Assembly (NCBI GenBank): GCA_016716405.1
Contig: JADJWK010000004.1
Coordinates: forward strand, 806,001 to 870,000
Reading direction: 5' to 3'
DNA length: 64,000 nt
DNA from: Candidatus Melainabacteria bacterium
GTDB lineage: Bacteria; Cyanobacteriota; Vampirovibrionia; Obscuribacterales; Obscuribacteraceae
This document shows, in pieces, positions 1 through 8,229 of the stretch. Each line of letters starts with the position of its first letter. The stretch's first letter is position 1. The notes under the pieces were generated by a model. That model made no database searches. It was given only the letters and a program-made list of their open reading frames with translations, and was not told the DNA's origin. A program made the position numbers and the translations under genes.

Positions 1-391
1 GAGGTCTGGCGAGCTTTTTCGTGCCGACATGATACCTGGTGACAACGAAACTCCCGGGCTCGATGATGAAAGCATCCAGAGCCACGGCATCGAGCATGAG
101 GGCCAGACCCAGAAAGAAAACGGCAATTTTGCGAAATCGATTCCAGGCAATCATGGCACTGAATATGAGGAAATAGCTACCTCCGGCGAAAAGCCCTATA
201 CAGGTCATGCTGAGAGAATCGAAGATATCTCGACCGAGCTGGAAAGCGACCCAGATGAAAGACAGAGAGTAGACCGCCGCCACCACCAGGTAAGAGAGAA
301 GCGAGCGCCGGAAGCGGAAGAGCACGAGAGAGCCGACGGTGGTTACCGCCAGCAGGAAGCAAGCATAGATGGCGAGAACATTCACGATCAC
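1..391 (-). CDS. Membrane protein, probable N-terminus of a metallophosphoesterase (partial at left edge)
   Basis: This reading frame is open from GTG at 391 to the window edge (130 codons), so only the N-terminus is visible. It shows four or five hydrophobic helices, starting VNVLAIYACFLLAVTT, and then a soluble stretch IEPGSFVVTRYHVGTKK. In the YkuE/YaeI-type metallophosphoesterases a multi-helix N-terminus is followed by a phrase of this kind just before the catalytic domain, so I infer that family; the catalytic motifs lie outside the window. The GTG overlaps the stop of the upstream glycerophosphodiesterase gene (GTGA), which indicates translational coupling. Confidence 0.55.
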   Translation of the reverse strand, partial: MIVNVLAIYACFLLAVTTVGSLVLFRFRRSLLSYLVVAAVYSLSFIWVAFQLGRDIFDSLSMTCIGLFAGGSYFLIFSAMIAWNRFRKIAVFFLGLALMLDAVALDAFIIEPGSFVVTRYHVGTKKLARP

Positions 392-1122
392 CCTTCTTCG
401 AGGAAGGAATGAAGCCCTTCGGGATCATCAGTAATGATACCATCGACGCCCAGATTAATGAGCCTGAGCCAGGAGCGAGCGTCATTGACGGTCCAGGGAA
501 GGATCTTCAGCCCCCCGGAGCGGGCATCGTCCACGGACTTCTCATCCACAAACTCGTGGTCAGGGTTCCAGTATGTCGCCTTGAGAGAAGCGGCATACTC
601 TGCGAGATTCTCGGGAATCGCCACCATCAGGGCAGCATACGTCCACTCCGGATACTTCTTGCTCATGCGGGCAATCAGCTCGTGGTCGAAAGAGCTGAAA
701 ACAATCCTCTCTCGGGCGGGATAGCCCGAAAGCATCTCGACAAGCTCATCCTCGATGCCGGCGAACCGAAACGGGAGATTCTTCACCTCGATATTGATGG
801 TCAACTTGCCGTCCACCAGAGCGAGAACATCGGCAAGAAGAGGCACGCGCTCACCGGCGAACTCGTCGGCATACCAGGCACCGGCACTCAGCCTCTGCAA
901 CTCGTCAAAAGTGCAATCGACGAGATTGCCCGCACCGTTAGTGGTGCGCAGCAAATCGCTGTCATGGAATACCACCAGCTCTCCGGAAGCGCAGCGCTGC
1001 ACGTCGAGCTCGATGCCGTCGACACCGAGCTCCAGACACCGGCGAAAAACATGCATGGTGTTTTCAGGGCCCCAGCGGCGCCCGCCGCGGTGAGCAAAAA
1101 TCTGAGCAGGTCGTCCGGCCAT
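388..1122 (-). CDS. Glycerophosphodiester phosphodiesterase (GDPD family)
   Basis: The 244-residue protein has the complete GDPD TIM-barrel signature: HRGG near residue 11, PEN near 19, the metal ligands in ELDV near 38, HDSDLLRTT near 53, and the C-terminal GVDGIITDDP. Members hydrolyse glycerophosphodiesters to glycerol-3-phosphate and an alcohol. No signal peptide is seen, so it is probably cytoplasmic like UgpQ. Its ATG is 8 nt after the stop of the gene at 1131-1655, and its TGA overlaps the GTG of the membrane phosphoesterase-like gene, so the three form one operon, perhaps for phospholipid turnover. The family call is secure; the substrate is not known. Confidence 0.9.
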   Translation of the reverse strand: MAGRPAQIFAHRGGRRWGPENTMHVFRRCLELGVDGIELDVQRCASGELVVFHDSDLLRTTNGAGNLVDCTFDELQRLSAGAWYADEFAGERVPLLADVLALVDGKLTINIEVKNLPFRFAGIEDELVEMLSGYPARERIVFSSFDHELIARMSKKYPEWTYAALMVAIPENLAEYAASLKATYWNPDHEFVDEKSVDDARSGGLKILPWTVNDARSWLRLINLGVDGIITDDPEGLHSFLEEG

Positions 1123-1130
1123 CTGGACGA

Positions 1131-1655
1131 CTAAAGGTCCAGAACCCGCTGGGGACGCACGAGCCCCATATTGATGGTGACCACGATCTTGGGGGGCATG
1201 ACGGTAATCTTCTCGAGAGGGAGCTCGACACCATGCTCGGTGCCGAACAGACCCCTGATATTCTTGAGCACCAGGAATCCCTTCTCATTGCCGATCTCGA
1301 ACTTCATGCTCTCTTTCTTCTTGATGATATAGGCACCCCACTTTTCTGCCGTGGGCTGGTGATTGTTGATCTGGATGACGTTGGCCTGACGGATGATCTC
1401 GTTGACCTGGCTCGAAATCGCCTTGAGAAGTCCGGGGATCTCGTCCCGGCTGCCGAAAGTCTCGACAAGCATCACATCGACGAGGGAGCCTTTGAGGGAT
1501 ACATTCTCCGGTCTCTGGTGGAGGAAATTGATCACTCCGGAGAACGGATCGCTGGCGCTCTTCACCATCTTCTTGGCCGCCTCTACGAGCTCTTTCTCTA
1601 CCTCAGCCAGCCTATCGAGGAACTGGCACTCTTGACTCATCGATTCGCTACTCAC
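1131..1655 (-). CDS. Conserved protein of unknown function
   Basis: I do not recognise this protein (about 174 residues). It is soluble and mixed alpha/beta, with a helical Glu/Lys-rich first third (DRLAEVEKELVEAAKKMVKS) and a strand-rich C-terminus (VELPLEKITVMPPKIVVTIN). I place the start at GTG 1655 because GAGG lies 8 nt upstream. ATG at 1640 is the alternative, and an open frame continues up to a TTG at 1736. It is the first gene of the operon with the glycerophosphodiesterase. Confidence 0.6.
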   Translation of the reverse strand: MSSESMSQECQFLDRLAEVEKELVEAAKKMVKSASDPFSGVINFLHQRPENVSLKGSLVDVMLVETFGSRDEIPGLLKAISSQVNEIIRQANVIQINNHQPTAEKWGAYIIKKKESMKFEIGNEKGFLVLKNIRGLFGTEHGVELPLEKITVMPPKIVVTINMGLVRPQRVLDL

Positions 1656-1730
1656 GATAACAACCTCGGTCTCGGTATATGCCTGTGCTAATCCAACTTG
1701 TCTCGCCGGTATTTTTAGGGGAAATCGTCT

Positions 1731-1745
1731 GTTCAAATCTTACCC
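1731..1745 (+). repeat. 15-bp copy of the initiator tRNA T-arm
   Basis: GTTCAAATCTTACCC is identical to the T-loop and 3' T-stem portion of the tRNA-fMet gene at 4884-4898, in the same orientation, and both copies are preceded by CGT two bases upstream. It lies in the intergenic region before the gene at 1973. It may be a tRNA fragment left by integration, or chance. Confidence 0.4.
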
Positions 1746-1972
1746 AATTTTCAGGAACCCTCACTATCCGATCTTTTCGATAAGATCAGCCCCCGGTGCC
1801 GAGCGGCGCCGCTTTCCTAAAATCTGGCTCAGATCCGCCGCGGTTGCAAAGGTTTCTCCCGGAACCATTGCCTGGCGGACATATTCGGTGTTACGGCACT
1901 TTTTCTGCTCGAGCCCGTCTGAAGATGGAATTGACTTACAATTCTATGAGAAGTAAGGAGATCAGCTATCTG

Positions 1973-2812
1973 ATGGACACCAGGCAAAGGCACTTCATAT
2001 TAATCGGCACGGCACTGAGCCTCCTGGGCGCAACCTGCGCCCTGCCCGGCACGGCCCAGGCTCGCTACAAGCACGCCGACTCCCGGCAGCCGCGCTATCT
2101 GCCCGCGGCAGCAGGCGGACCTGGTGGAGCGACCACCATGACACCGAAGAACGTCCCGGACTTCGCCAATCACACTAATTCCGCCACCGGTGAGAGCGGC
2201 GGAGCGATGAAAGCTGCCGGTCCGGGAACCCCGCTGCGCGCGGACCTGGCCTCCACGACCCTGCCTGTACAGACCCGCATGAAGCTGGTCCTGGAGACGG
2301 CGGTGGACGCTCGCACCAGCCAGCCGGGCGATATCTTCGAAGCCCATGTCAAAGACGATATGTATCTGGGAATGACCCTGCTCCTGCCTCGAGGCAGCCT
2401 GGTTCGCGGGCGTGTCGCCCAGGTAACCAAGCCCCGACTCCTTTCGAGAGCCGCGAAAATCGGGCTCAAGCTCGAGCAAATCGCCACCCCCCAGGGTGAG
2501 GTCATTCCCCTGGACGCCAATCTCGAGTTCAAGAAAGGGGTAACGAACAAGCGCGGTCAACTCGATCCCGGAACCAGTTTCGGAACGAGAGTAGAGCACA
2601 GCGTTCGCTCGGTCAGCGGTCTCAACGAGGACGGCAATACCAACGGCGCTCTCCTGGCAGCCAATATCGCCACCCTGGGCGCACCGGTAGTCGCGACGGC
2701 GCTGGGCAGCTCGGCCATCGCGCTGTTTTCCCAGGGCGACAATGTCAACCTTGGACCCGGTCAGGAGCTGGAGGTACTGCTCACCAACGATCTCGGCGTC
2801 CAGATCAACTGA
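1973..2812 (+). CDS. Secreted protein of unknown function with a predicted beta-rich domain
   Basis: The 279-residue product starts MDTRQRHFILIGTALSL, a signal peptide ending near ALPGTAQA. A Pro/Gly-rich linker follows, then a domain from about residue 105 with alternating strands (TRMKLVLETAVDARTSQPGD, LLPRGSLVRGRVAQVTKPR). The phrase pattern of a settable 'tolerable range' protein surface resembles the C-terminal domain of TrbI/VirB10-like proteins, but similarity is too weak to assign. The start was chosen because AAGGAG is 12 nt upstream of ATG 1973; an in-frame ATG at 1946 is possible. The gene converges on the TPR gene at 2821 with only 8 nt between them. Confidence 0.65.
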   Translation: MDTRQRHFILIGTALSLLGATCALPGTAQARYKHADSRQPRYLPAAAGGPGGATTMTPKNVPDFANHTNSATGESGGAMKAAGPGTPLRADLASTTLPVQTRMKLVLETAVDARTSQPGDIFEAHVKDDMYLGMTLLLPRGSLVRGRVAQVTKPRLLSRAAKIGLKLEQIATPQGEVIPLDANLEFKKGVTNKRGQLDPGTSFGTRVEHSVRSVSGLNEDGNTNGALLAANIATLGAPVVATALGSSAIALFSQGDNVNLGPGQELEVLLTNDLGVQIN

Positions 2813-2820
2813 TTCGATAC

Positions 2821-3822
2821 CTAAATGAGATCCGCGGCGTCAGCCTGCACGCTCTTGGTTTGTTTGTGCTCCCGGAGCAATTGCAGATTCTGCTCGAAAT
2901 AGCTGTTTGCCGGCTCCAGGGTAATCGCCCGCAGAAACTCTTCTTCCGCCTCTTCCAGGTAATTGCGGCGCTGGTATAGAACGCCCAGATTGTTGTGCAC
3001 CCAGGCATTGCTGGGGTCGAGCTTGACGCAAATCTTGAGCTCTTTCAGCGCGCCTTCGAGATTGCCCCTATCGATGAGGACATTGGCGAGATTGTAATGA
3101 GCGGGCATGCTGTAGAAGTTCAGCTTCACGGCTTTGCGATAAAGCTCCTCAGCCTCGTCCAGCTTGTGCTTCTTGCGAAGAAGGCTGCCCAGATTGATAT
3201 TCGCCATGACTTCGTCCGGCCGGACCTTCAAGAAATCGCGGTATCTCTCGATAGCTTCGTCCGTCCGCCCCTGGAGCTGATAGATATAAGCGCCGAGATA
3301 ACGAGCGTCCCAGTTCGACGGGCTTATGGAGAGACACTTATTGACCTCCTCCAGAGCCTTCTTGTACTGCTTATGCTTGATCCAGGCTTTCGCCCTGGCG
3401 ATGCAAAGCTTCGGGTCCCGCTTCTCGAACGGCTTGGCGATCTCGGGGACCTCTCGCTCTTCCTCAGCGGTCTCCTCGCCATCCTCTTCTTCTTCCTTCT
3501 CGGCACTCTTCTCGGAGTCCGGGTCAGCACTCTTGTCGGAGTCCGGGTCAGCACTCTTGTCGTCGCCTTCCTCGCCCTTGCTGTCAGCTTCGGCAGGCTT
3601 CACCTCAACTTTCGCAGGGGGCTCAGGCTCGGGGGCCGGCTCGGTCTTCTTCTCCTGGGGCTGGGAAAGCTGCACGTCAGTGCCGGAGAATCCGCCAATG
3701 AAAGGCATTGGGTTGGAATTGTCGAACTCCTGGCCGGCAGTAGCGGCAGAAGCCGATAGAGCCAACCCGGACGAAAGTGTGATCGAGAGAGCGAATAAGG
3801 TTTTTTTGGCGTATATGTGCAT
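2821..3822 (-). CDS. Secreted TPR protein with acidic repeat linker
   Basis: The 333-residue protein has a signal peptide (MHIYAKKTLFALSITLSSG), then a low-complexity Lys/Glu/Asp linker with the octad DKSADPDS repeated, then four or five tetratricopeptide repeats from about residue 137 to 315 (for example VRPDEVMANINLGSLLRKKH, MPAHYNLANVLIDRG, AWVHNNLGVLYQRR). TPRs are protein-interaction scaffolds; the partner cannot be told from sequence. It probably acts outside the cytoplasmic membrane. A perfect 24-bp tandem duplication lies in the linker. Confidence 0.8.
   Translation of the reverse strand: MHIYAKKTLFALSITLSSGLALSASAATAGQEFDNSNPMPFIGGFSGTDVQLSQPQEKKTEPAPEPEPPAKVEVKPAEADSKGEEGDDKSADPDSDKSADPDSEKSAEKEEEEDGEETAEEEREVPEIAKPFEKRDPKLCIARAKAWIKHKQYKKALEEVNKCLSISPSNWDARYLGAYIYQLQGRTDEAIERYRDFLKVRPDEVMANINLGSLLRKKHKLDEAEELYRKAVKLNFYSMPAHYNLANVLIDRGNLEGALKELKICVKLDPSNAWVHNNLGVLYQRRNYLEEAEEEFLRAITLEPANSYFEQNLQLLREHKQTKSVQADAADLI
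3512..3559. repeat. Perfect 24-bp tandem duplication inside a coding linker
   Basis: Two identical 24-bp units (3512-3535 and 3536-3559) encode two copies of an Asp/Ser/Lys octad in the linker of the secreted TPR protein. A diverged partial copy precedes them. Copy-number change would keep the frame and only change linker length. Confidence 0.85.
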
Positions 3823-3898
3823 GGGCGGACCAGATAAAGAACTCGAACAATATACTATGACGTTGCCAGTATTTATCTAAAAAGAGCGATTTCCAATC

Positions 3899-4339
3899 TC
3901 AGGGAGCTTCTAGAATGAGCGTCACAGGACCGTCATTGACCAGAGAGACCTTCATATCGGCTCCGAAGACCCCGGTGGCGACTGTTACACCCTTTTGCTC
4001 GACGCAGCGGGCATAGTGCTCGTAGAGCCTGCGTCCCTCCTCCGGAGCCGCCGCCCGGGTGAATCCCGGCCGCCTGCCTTTGCGCCAGTCGGCAAGGAGC
4101 GTGAACTGGGACACGACCAGGGCCTGACCGCCGATCTCGAGAAGGGACCTGTTCATCTTGCCGTTCTCGTCGGCGAAGATGCGGAGATCAACCGACTTCT
4201 GGGCGAGATATTCGGCTTCCGCCTCCGTATCTCCGTTTTCCACCCCCAGAAGAACCAGAAGCCCGGGTCCGGTCTCCGCTACTCTCTTGCCGTCCACTTC
4301 CACCGATGCCTCGCGGACACGCTGCAAAACCGCCTTCAT
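3899..4339 (-). CDS. dtd: D-aminoacyl-tRNA deacylase
   Basis: The 146-residue protein matches the family's usual length and has its two active-site signatures, SQFTL near residue 80 and NDGPVTL near the C-terminus. The enzyme hydrolyses D-amino acids from mischarged tRNAs (and Gly from tRNA-Ala). The start is ATG 4339, preceded by GAGGAG at 9 nt; the open frame continues 38 codons upstream, but that extension has no family match. It is transcribed alone, away from the tRNA-Met gene. Confidence 0.95.
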   Translation of the reverse strand: MKAVLQRVREASVEVDGKRVAETGPGLLVLLGVENGDTEAEAEYLAQKSVDLRIFADENGKMNRSLLEIGGQALVVSQFTLLADWRKGRRPGFTRAAAPEEGRRLYEHYARCVEQKGVTVATGVFGADMKVSLVNDGPVTLILEAP

Positions 4340-4796
4340 AGTGCCGGGCTCCTCTATCTGCAAAGCCATGGTAGCAGCGCCCGAAACCAGCGTCCTTACA
4401 GGTCGCTCAGGATCACGGGCAAAGGCAGCGCTCAACTCCAGGTGGAAGATCATGACACTACCGATGACATCAACGCAAGCGCTATGAAAGCTGTCCGGGC
4501 GAAGCCGGGCAAATCGTTAATGAACGCAGCCGGGCAATCTGCTGGAAGAACAGACCGAATCTTCCGATGCTAGATCGAACGAGAAGGCAGGTACGGCGCT
4601 TGCGGAAACTTGCCAAGCGCCCGAAAAGCCTAAATATGACGAAATGTTCCTAATTTGGATCATTTGCCGAATCCCTGCCCTACAGCGGCGATCCGGCGCC
4701 TATAGCCGGCAAGAAGAACCAGGTAGAATCACCGAAACGCAGTCCCTCAGCCCATCTAAACACCATGTCCCGCGAAGGGGCTGAAAATGGCTGTTC
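4340..4796. other. Non-coding stretch upstream of the initiator tRNA
   Basis: About 450 bp between dtd and the tRNA promoter. Open frames here are short, lack ribosome-binding sites and show no protein-like composition. I see no repeat or gene in it beyond the upstream extension of the dtd frame. Confidence 0.5.
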
Positions 4797-4824
4797 TTGC
4801 ACTGAGGCTTCCAGCGTGTAAAAT
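4797..4824 (+). promoter_or_regulatory. Promoter of the initiator tRNA gene
   Basis: TTGCAC at 4797-4802 and TAAAAT at 4819-4824 are separated by 16 bp. The tRNA begins at 4832, the expected distance for a short 5' leader. Confidence 0.6.
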
Positions 4825-4831
4825 AGTAGGT

Positions 4832-4908
<77 letters not shown>

Positions 4909-4917
4909 ATCTACATG

Positions 4918-4952
4918 AGGCTTTCGGCGATTCGTACCCGAGAGCCTTTTTG
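4918..4952 (+). terminator. Intrinsic terminator of the tRNA-fMet gene
   Basis: AGGCTTTCGG at 4918-4927 pairs with CCGAGAGCCT at 4938-4947 (ten pairs with one G-U) around a ten-base loop, followed by TTTTTG. Confidence 0.8.
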
Positions 4953-5111
4953 TTTCTCTATCGTTTTTCTATCGCGATTTGACGTGCGCGCTCGAGCGAA
5001 TCGCTTAGCATTCGTAGTTCTTCGCATATCCGCATGGACGAAGGGTTCCAGCAATCTGGAATTAAATGCAGAAACCCGAGAAAATCCCCGCGCCCCAGAG
5101 TAGTTGTGCCT

Positions 5112-5996
5112 CTACGTAATGAGCTTCTCGACTTTTACTTTCAATTCAGACACAACATCTTCGAAGTCGGGCAGTCCACCGACCAGATGATTCAAACTCG
5201 TTCCCCAGTTTTTCCTTGCTTCCGCTAGAACCTTCTCTCGGAAAAACGAATCAGTTCCGTCGAAGTTCACTTTCTTGGCTTCGCACTTGCGGGTAAGCAA
5301 CGAACGAAAGTCGTTCAGATCAAGCGTATCTGCATAGTGATTGAGAATGTTGTGTAGGTCGTAGTAATCGCGCGCGCGTGGCTTTGCGTAGCCCTTTTCT
5401 TCGAGCTTGCCAGCCCATTGCAGTAGCGACCGCAGCTTTTCGGCGAGAATCTCTTCGAGACAGTAGCTTGGAATTTCGACATCAAACGGCTCTTCATATT
5501 TGTGGATCAGTTTGCAGTTCGATGGAGTAAGCAGGATTGGCTCATCAACAGAGATTTCCAACTTGAGCCTGGTCCAAGTTCCTGATGTAGTTTGCCACGG
5601 AAATTTTCCACGAATAATGAAACACTCTTGTCCAAACGGATGTGGTGCTTTCTCCTTCGCGCGTTCATGCGTGACTTCGAATGGTCCGTATTCTTGAAGT
5701 AGCTTTTGCGCATGCTTACAAGCTTCTCCAACGGCTGCCTGCATTTCGTCCTTGTTTGGCACACCAGGATGTGTTGAAAAATCCAGATCTTCGGAGAACC
5801 TGTAATCACCGAAGTAGCATTTGCGCAATGCGGTCCCGCCTTTGAAGACGAGATGCTTGCGCAATGGCTCAACAGACATCATCCCCGAGAGCACAAATGA
5901 AATTAAGTAATCGATTTCGAACACACGAAGTTCGATCTGTGTATTCTTTCGCGCAGCGTCCAAGCGAGTTCTAAGTGGCTTCAATTCATCGGTCAT
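5112..5996 (-). CDS. abiEii: AbiEii nucleotidyltransferase toxin of a type IV toxin-antitoxin system
   Basis: The 294-residue protein carries the DUF1814/AbiEii signatures: KGGTALRK at residues 52-59 and RFSEDLDFS at 66-74, the DxD-type nucleotidyltransferase core. The C-terminal helices EEILAEKLRSLLQW and RDYYDLHNIL are also typical. Family members act in phage abortive infection, and the related MenT toxins transfer nucleotides to tRNA. The ATG at 5996 overlaps the stop of the antitoxin gene (ATGA), the normal antitoxin-first order. All visible catalytic residues are intact, so it is probably functional. Confidence 0.9.
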   Translation of the reverse strand: MTDELKPLRTRLDAARKNTQIELRVFEIDYLISFVLSGMMSVEPLRKHLVFKGGTALRKCYFGDYRFSEDLDFSTHPGVPNKDEMQAAVGEACKHAQKLLQEYGPFEVTHERAKEKAPHPFGQECFIIRGKFPWQTTSGTWTRLKLEISVDEPILLTPSNCKLIHKYEEPFDVEIPSYCLEEILAEKLRSLLQWAGKLEEKGYAKPRARDYYDLHNILNHYADTLDLNDFRSLLTRKCEAKKVNFDGTDSFFREKVLAEARKNWGTSLNHLVGGLPDFEDVVSELKVKVEKLIT

Positions 5997-6826
5997 ATCA
6001 TTCCTACCAGATTTTCTTGGATTCGCCATGCGTTTGTGCAGCGCCCTTTCTTGGGTCCGGTCGGATCAAGCGGCACATAGCCGGTGACTTCAACTTCCCG
6101 CAACCGATCCAATTGACGTGCTTCCGGCACGACTTGCGACAAGACCCATCCAAGCCGCTTGCAAGTCGCTGCATCGATTCTCAATGCGTAATCAACCAGT
6201 TTATCTAAATCGAGTTCTTCAATATGGTCGTGAATGGCTTCGACCACGGTGCCAAAATCGCCGCAATACTGGGGGCGTATCAACCCGTCGATGAGAGTGC
6301 GCTCTCCATCGGTAATCTGTACGCGCTGGTAGTTTTGATTGCCAATCCACACCGAATCAATGCCGAAGAACCGATCCGGCTTGACTTGCACGAATTCGTA
6401 GTTGTGCCCATCGATAGTATAGACACGCGGATTTTTGCTGTGCCTCTGTCGCGGACGCCAGGTTTCGGTAGTGAGCACGTATACAGTACGTGGGATCTGC
6501 TCTGTAAGTCCGTGATAATGCATTGCGGTCCAGTGACTTATCGCGGCTGGCTCCACAAGGTGCATTGCAATTTCGAACTCATGCAGTGGCTCTGGCGCAG
6601 CGAATAAAGGCGAAGTAAGAGCGTACGTGCCTCTCTTAAGCCGAGTTATCCATCCAGCTCGTTCGAGATGGTGGAGAGCTTGCCGCACGTAGTTCTCAGA
6701 CAAGCCAAACTCGGCCGCATCCTTCCGAGCTTGCTCGACCGTTATGATGCGTCCATGCTGAGCGCCCAGGTTGCTCAAAAGCTCCAGGCGCGCCGATGTT
6801 TGGTTGTTTCGCTCGTTTTGTGTCAT
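5993..6826 (-). CDS. abiEi: AbiEi antitoxin and transcriptional autorepressor
   Basis: The 277-residue protein has an N-terminal winged-helix domain (about residues 15-70: GLSENYVRQALHHLERAGWI then RLKRGTYAL) and a C-terminal AbiEi domain (HWTAMHYHGLTEQIPRTVYV, DGERTLIDGL). In studied systems AbiEi blocks AbiEii toxicity and represses its own promoter by binding inverted repeats. The true start is ATG 6826; the longer open frame begins at a TTG inside an operator-like repeat. Three copies of such a repeat lie directly upstream, and a strong promoter sits between copies 1 and 2. Confidence 0.9.
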   Translation of the reverse strand: MTQNERNNQTSARLELLSNLGAQHGRIITVEQARKDAAEFGLSENYVRQALHHLERAGWITRLKRGTYALTSPLFAAPEPLHEFEIAMHLVEPAAISHWTAMHYHGLTEQIPRTVYVLTTETWRPRQRHSKNPRVYTIDGHNYEFVQVKPDRFFGIDSVWIGNQNYQRVQITDGERTLIDGLIRPQYCGDFGTVVEAIHDHIEELDLDKLVDYALRIDAATCKRLGWVLSQVVPEARQLDRLREVEVTGYVPLDPTGPKKGRCTNAWRIQENLVGMI

Positions 6827-6827
6827 C

Positions 6828-6959
6828 GTTCGAATTTTTCTAACCAATACACAATTATAGCAAAATTGATAGCGATGATTGTGCTTACGTTCGAAATATT
6901 CTAACTTTTACCCAAAGATTGCTAAGCTATTTTTGGGTCTTTGTTCGAATTAATCGAAC
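6828..6959. promoter_or_regulatory. Three operator-like repeats upstream of abiEi
   Basis: Three 17-bp copies share GTTCGAA-N4-TCKAAC: 6828-6844, 6889-6905 and 6943-6959. The third, GTTCGAATTAATCGAAC, is almost a perfect inverted repeat. Copies 1 and 2 flank the abiE promoter. AbiEi of Streptococcus agalactiae is known to bind inverted repeats in its promoter, so I infer these are AbiEi sites. Confidence 0.7.
6854..6882 (-). promoter_or_regulatory. abiE promoter with extended -10
   Basis: On the minus strand TGCTATAAT occupies 6862-6854, an extended -10 with a perfect TATAAT. The -35 region near 6882-6877 is poor, as is usual for extended -10 promoters. Transcription would start near 6847, about 20 nt before the abiEi ATG. 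Confidence 0.65.
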
Positions 6960-7014
6960 CAATGCCCAAATAAGACTATGGCCAATTCAAACATTTCCGA
7001 TGGGGTGCTAACCA

Positions 7015-8226
7015 CTAAAGTTCAAAATCAGCCTGAAGACGAGCACGTTGCGCAAATGTCCAGACGAACCGATATTCGAAATCGTCTGCTCCGTCGACCG
7101 ACAGAGCCTCAATGTTGCCGCGCGTCATCAGTCCCTCCGGCTTATATGCTGCTTTAGTGCAGATAAGCGGATCGCTCATATTTGCGACTGGTATGGTGCC
7201 AAGAAAACTATAATCGTAACCTGACGGACTGTAAGGTCCTTCGTATCTTGTATTTAGCGCTGTAACAGGTGCTCCAGCCGGACTCACTTCGGTATCACTC
7301 ACATTAACCGGCGTAGCATCTGGAGATACTGCCAAAACCAGATCCTGCATTCCATCGATTATCTTCCGAAATGCGGCTAGGGTGAATACTGGAACGCTGA
7401 TACCAGGAGCCACAGATCGTCTTATAGCCTCGACGACAAATTTTCCTAGGAAATCTAAAGCGGCTGAGACTGTTTTTCGGTCGGTCAGGTTTCCTGGTAC
7501 CACATGCGCCTTGCTTTGTTTAGCGTGAAACACTGCGGTGCGATTAGCTCGATATTGCTCTTGGACAAAGGCGGCTGCATTGTCAGCCGTAGGTACAGCG
7601 ACGAAATCGTCAAATGACATACCGGTAGCTTGGAGGGCCTGGCATGCGCGATTCAACCAATCAAGTTCCCGTTCTCCGGGATTGAGAGGATAAAGATGGC
7701 TAATTATCGCTTCTAAGGCAAGATAAGCATCTCTGTAGGCGACGTAAACATCATCTCTAATTTGCGAATATCGGAAGTATCTCATTGACTCATGCCACTG
7801 TGTGGGAGGGGGTGGCGGCAGCGCGATAGGGTTTCCGTTCGCATCTGTTGCTGTAATTGAGACATCTAAGCCGAGGGGCTGAAATACAGCGCTGCCGAGG
7901 CGCACTGTGGTCCGTCCTCCTGGACGGCGCCAAATAATGTATTCATTATGTGCAGAAGGAAGCGACAGAAAGTACCGTTGCTCTGTGGCAACTATATCCA
8001 ACATTTGCTGCGCGGCTTCGTAGCTGTCTTCTAACAGGTCATCCCAAGATACGGGGGCGCGCAATTGTTCAACGACCGCCCAAATAGCACCGTTTTTTAG
8101 AATACACCGATGGTCCGGCGTCGATATGTCAGCATTGCAAGGTGATGCGGAATTCAACCGAAAAGCAGCCCCACCGGCAATAGCGCCGTCGGCAAATCGC
8201 AGATCCAGAGTATTGATCGATCCCAT
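7015..8226 (-). CDS. HEPN-like protein, second gene of a two-gene HEPN operon
   Basis: I know no family for the whole 403-residue protein. A helical central part (about residues 145-285) contains RTAVFH at 229-234, which fits the R-x4-H catalytic motif of HEPN ribonucleases, in a context (YRANRTAVFHAKQSK) typical of that domain. The first 140 residues are strand-rich and end in a polyproline run; the last 110 are of unknown fold. Its ATG is 3 nt after the stop of the gene at 8230-9438, which also carries an R-x4-H motif, so the two are surely cotranscribed. Base composition and codon use look poorer in GC than the flanking chromosome. A defence role is inferred from motif and location. Confidence 0.7.
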   Translation of the reverse strand: MGSINTLDLRFADGAIAGGAAFRLNSASPCNADISTPDHRCILKNGAIWAVVEQLRAPVSWDDLLEDSYEAAQQMLDIVATEQRYFLSLPSAHNEYIIWRRPGGRTTVRLGSAVFQPLGLDVSITATDANGNPIALPPPPPTQWHESMRYFRYSQIRDDVYVAYRDAYLALEAIISHLYPLNPGERELDWLNRACQALQATGMSFDDFVAVPTADNAAAFVQEQYRANRTAVFHAKQSKAHVVPGNLTDRKTVSAALDFLGKFVVEAIRRSVAPGISVPVFTLAAFRKIIDGMQDLVLAVSPDATPVNVSDTEVSPAGAPVTALNTRYEGPYSPSGYDYSFLGTIPVANMSDPLICTKAAYKPEGLMTRGNIEALSVDGADDFEYRFVWTFAQRARLQADFEL

Positions 8227-8229
8227 ATC

